From a virus: DNA of 30,247 bases. Below, piece by piece: positions 28,749 to 30,247 of this stretch. A model generated the notes under the pieces. The model was given only the letters and a program-made list of their open reading frames with translations. It was not told where the DNA came from and did not search any database. Made by a program: the position numbers and the translations under genes. Each line of letters begins with the position of its first letter. The first letter of the stretch is position 1. The stretch spans positions 1 to 30,247 of the IMG/VR virus record IMGVR_UViG_3300034358_000028; one strand, 5' to 3'.

Positions 28749-28937
28749 CTAGTCTTCCCGGTCTTCAGGCTGCATCGCCCAGGCGATGAGACCGACTCCG
28801 ATCATCCCGGCGATTGTCGCGGCGCCGATGGCGGCCAGGGTGTTGACGACACCGAAGAGCGCCATCAATCCCAACACCACGCCGAAAATCATCGCGGGGG
28901 CGATCAGCAAGATGTCGCGGTCGCGGATGGATGGCAT
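28749..28937 (-). CDS. small two-helix membrane protein
   Basis: A 62-residue protein with two predicted membrane segments (about residues 9-29, ILLIAPAMIFGVVLGLMALF, and 34-54, LAAIGAATIAGMIGVGLIAW) and a short acidic tail. The chosen ATG at 28937 has AAGGA seven bases upstream; an ATG at 28943 is also possible. Such proteins in early regions may act in superinfection exclusion or membrane effects, but nothing specific is visible here. Not placed beside lysis genes. Confidence 0.6.
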   Translation of the reverse strand: MPSIRDRDILLIAPAMIFGVVLGLMALFGVVNTLAAIGAATIAGMIGVGLIAWAMQPEDRED

Positions 28938-28956
28938 AGGCATGTCCTTCTCAAAA

Positions 28957-29160
28957 TTAACCAACCAGATGCCGGTCGTTTTGCCACTCGCACATCAAGT
29001 CGCGTAAGCAGGGCCACAGGGTTGGCCAGGGGCCGTAGAGCCAGCAGCGATGCACGATGAGCCAGCAAGGACAGTCGGACACCACGCCGGCCGGTTCCCA
29101 CCCCAGATAGAACGGGCCGATTTTCCATGTCCGTCTGCGGCTCACCGTGGGGGTTGGCAT
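28957..29160 (-). CDS. small Trp/Cys-rich hypothetical protein
   Basis: A 67-residue protein (MPTPTVSRRRTWKIGPFYLG; DCPCWLIVHRCWLYGPWPTL; MCEWQNDRHLVG) with many Trp and Cys residues but no clear zinc-binding pattern. The ATG at 29160 is preceded by GAAGG. It may be a small membrane-associated or structural protein; function not recognised. Confidence 0.5.
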   Translation of the reverse strand: MPTPTVSRRRTWKIGPFYLGWEPAGVVSDCPCWLIVHRCWLYGPWPTLWPCLRDLMCEWQNDRHLVG

Positions 29161-29177
29161 TGCCGTGCCTTCGCGAC

Positions 29178-29981
29178 TTAGCCAAACGTCCCGATATGCA
29201 CCGGCGCCGCCTCCGCAATCGCCTCCCGCACCTGGTCGCGGAATTCGTCCGCCATGGCTTGGCGCAGCTCTGCCAAACCGATCGGGCGCACCCGGATCTG
29301 TGGCGGGTCTTTGGGTAGGTAGACCAACCGGGCGCGGAGGCTGCGCTCGGCCAGACCCTCGGCCGGGATGCCGGACCAGCGCAGTAAGAGCGGGGGAGTC
29401 GACACGATGGAGGCTTTCTCCAGGACGGAGCGCTCGCGGGCGGTGTCGGTTTGGGTGTGGGTGGCGTCGCGATGGACCTCGGTGGAGACCTTGCGCAGCG
29501 CCTGGACGGCGGCGGCGGGTTTCATGTCCACCCACGGGGCCTCCGCGCCCGCGGCGCTGAACTCCAGGTGGTCCGCCCAGTCGGTGACGTAGTCGATCAG
29601 CAACGTTTGGGTCACCGGTGCCGCGGCGATCTCCATGAAGGCGGCAAACGCGGGCGGGGAAGCGAGCTTGACCGCCGCCCGGTGGCGGCCCCAACCGGGA
29701 TCGCCCGCGTTGCCGTGGTCCAGGCGGGCGACGGCGCTCATGGCCTCGGGGTCCAGGAAGATCCGGGCGTAGCGCAGACTGTCCTGTTCCAGGACGTAGC
29801 GCGCGAACTCGGCGATGGTGCGCGCGTGATAGGTCCCGCGCAGCGCGTTGGGTTGCGCCTGGTACTGCTCCAGGTCGGCGAGCTTGTAGCCCTCGGGGAT
29901 CAGGCAGACCCCTTCGGCCGGGTTCAGGCCCCCGGAGATGATGTCGCGCAACAGGGTCATGTCGATGGTGGGCGCGCTCAT
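29178..29981 (-). CDS. DUF2303 family protein
   Basis: A 267-residue protein of the DUF2303 (YfdQ-like) family found in early regions of temperate phages: LADLEQYQAQPNALRGTYHA, FARYVLEQDSLRYARIFLDP, MSAVARLDHGNAGDPGWGRH, and APVTQTLLIDYVTDWADHLE are typical. Biochemical role is unknown. The ATG at 29981 has AGGAG some nine bases upstream and overlaps the stop of the preceding gene (ATGA), which decides it over a longer open frame. It works with the partner gene at the right edge. Confidence 0.85.
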   Translation of the reverse strand: MSAPTIDMTLLRDIISGGLNPAEGVCLIPEGYKLADLEQYQAQPNALRGTYHARTIAEFARYVLEQDSLRYARIFLDPEAMSAVARLDHGNAGDPGWGRHRAAVKLASPPAFAAFMEIAAAPVTQTLLIDYVTDWADHLEFSAAGAEAPWVDMKPAAAVQALRKVSTEVHRDATHTQTDTARERSVLEKASIVSTPPLLLRWSGIPAEGLAERSLRARLVYLPKDPPQIRVRPIGLAELRQAMADEFRDQVREAIAEAAPVHIGTFG

Positions 29982-30247
29982 GGCTTGGTCTCCTGGCGAA
30001 GGGTCGGGATCGCGGTGTCGAAATCGAATCGGCCTTGGGCCTCGGGCAGGACGGACAACGCCCCCTCCGCGCTGCAATACATCTGAGTGCTTCCGGTGCT
30101 CTTCTCGGAAAGCTCGCCGATCTCGGTCGGGCGGCTGTAGGTGAGGGTGTGGGTGACCAAGAGCTGCCCGCTGCCCTTGCTGCGCTCGAAGGCGATCTTG
30201 ATGCAGAGCTGGCCCTTGGCCTTGCCCCGGCGTTCGTCGTGATCGCG
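29978..30247 (-). CDS. DUF2303-associated early protein (partial)
   Basis: The C-terminal 89 residues of a gene that begins beyond the right edge. The visible part (DHDERRGKAKGQLCIKIAFE, then LLVTHTLTYSRPTEIGELSE and an end ALSVLPEAQGRFDF) matches the small protein that commonly precedes DUF2303 in temperate phages, in my recollection. The stop overlaps the DUF2303 start. Function unknown. Confidence 0.7.
   Translation of the reverse strand, partial: RDHDERRGKAKGQLCIKIAFERSKGSGQLLVTHTLTYSRPTEIGELSEKSTGSTQMYCSAEGALSVLPEAQGRFDFDTAIPTLRQETKP

Overview
The window is GC-rich and reads as one contiguous piece of a temperate, lambda-type siphophage (tailed, long non-contractile tail). Evidence is a complete left arm in lambdoid order on the + strand (terminase, gpW, portal, protease/capsid fusion, head-tail joining, tail tube, tape measure, tail tip), then an attachment site, then an integrase and early-type genes on the - strand. 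The host is most likely a high-GC gammaproteobacterium; a purple sulfur bacterium is possible from the style of the palindromic repeats, but this is a weak inference.

Layout. 56-2588: terminase small and large subunits. 2588-4217: an accessory island where lambda would go straight to gpW. It holds five small genes, and three related palindromic repeats follow the stops of the last three. The two genes lying between repeats are AT-rich, and the arrangement resembles integron gene cassettes with attC sites. 4218-8423: gpW, portal (gpB), a ClpP-like protease fused to the major capsid protein (with a well-placed internal start), and a DUF2190 decoration-type protein. 8439-8570: CRISPR-like repeat units upstream of a small unknown gene. 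8878-10967: head-tail joining proteins and a protein with an internal duplication. 10967-12027: an M15 peptidase (endolysin candidate) and a membrane-anchored coiled-coil protein, inserted in the tail module. 12086-16451: tail tube, small tail proteins, a second CRISPR-like unit, tape measure. 16464-25130: a long tail-tip/fibre cluster including modular beta-sandwich proteins, a secreted protein, a LamG receptor-binding candidate and a baseplate-hub-like protein.

25125-25389: an attachment region. It contains the 3' half of a tRNA-Val(CAC) gene (anticodon arm through CCA) without its 5' half, flanked on both sides by short GCGTGAAA-type repeats that could be integrase arm sites, and followed by an intrinsic terminator. 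Because this half-tRNA lies between the tail genes and int, as attP does in the lambda virion map, the sequence looks like the circular/vegetative phage form or a tandem-prophage junction rather than a single integrated prophage.

25337-30247: - strand genes. They are tyrosine integrase, an overlapping MerR-type excisionase-like HTH protein, small unknowns, a truncated PP-loop (PAPS-reductase-like) remnant, small membrane and hypothetical proteins, a DUF2303 protein, and its usual partner, which runs off the right edge.

How the genes work together: the + strand operon packages DNA (terminase), builds the procapsid (portal, protease, capsid), joins head to tail, polymerises the tail over the tape measure and adds the host-recognition tip. 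The - strand genes handle integration/excision and early phage functions. Protein calls rest on reading motifs and gene order; no database search was run.
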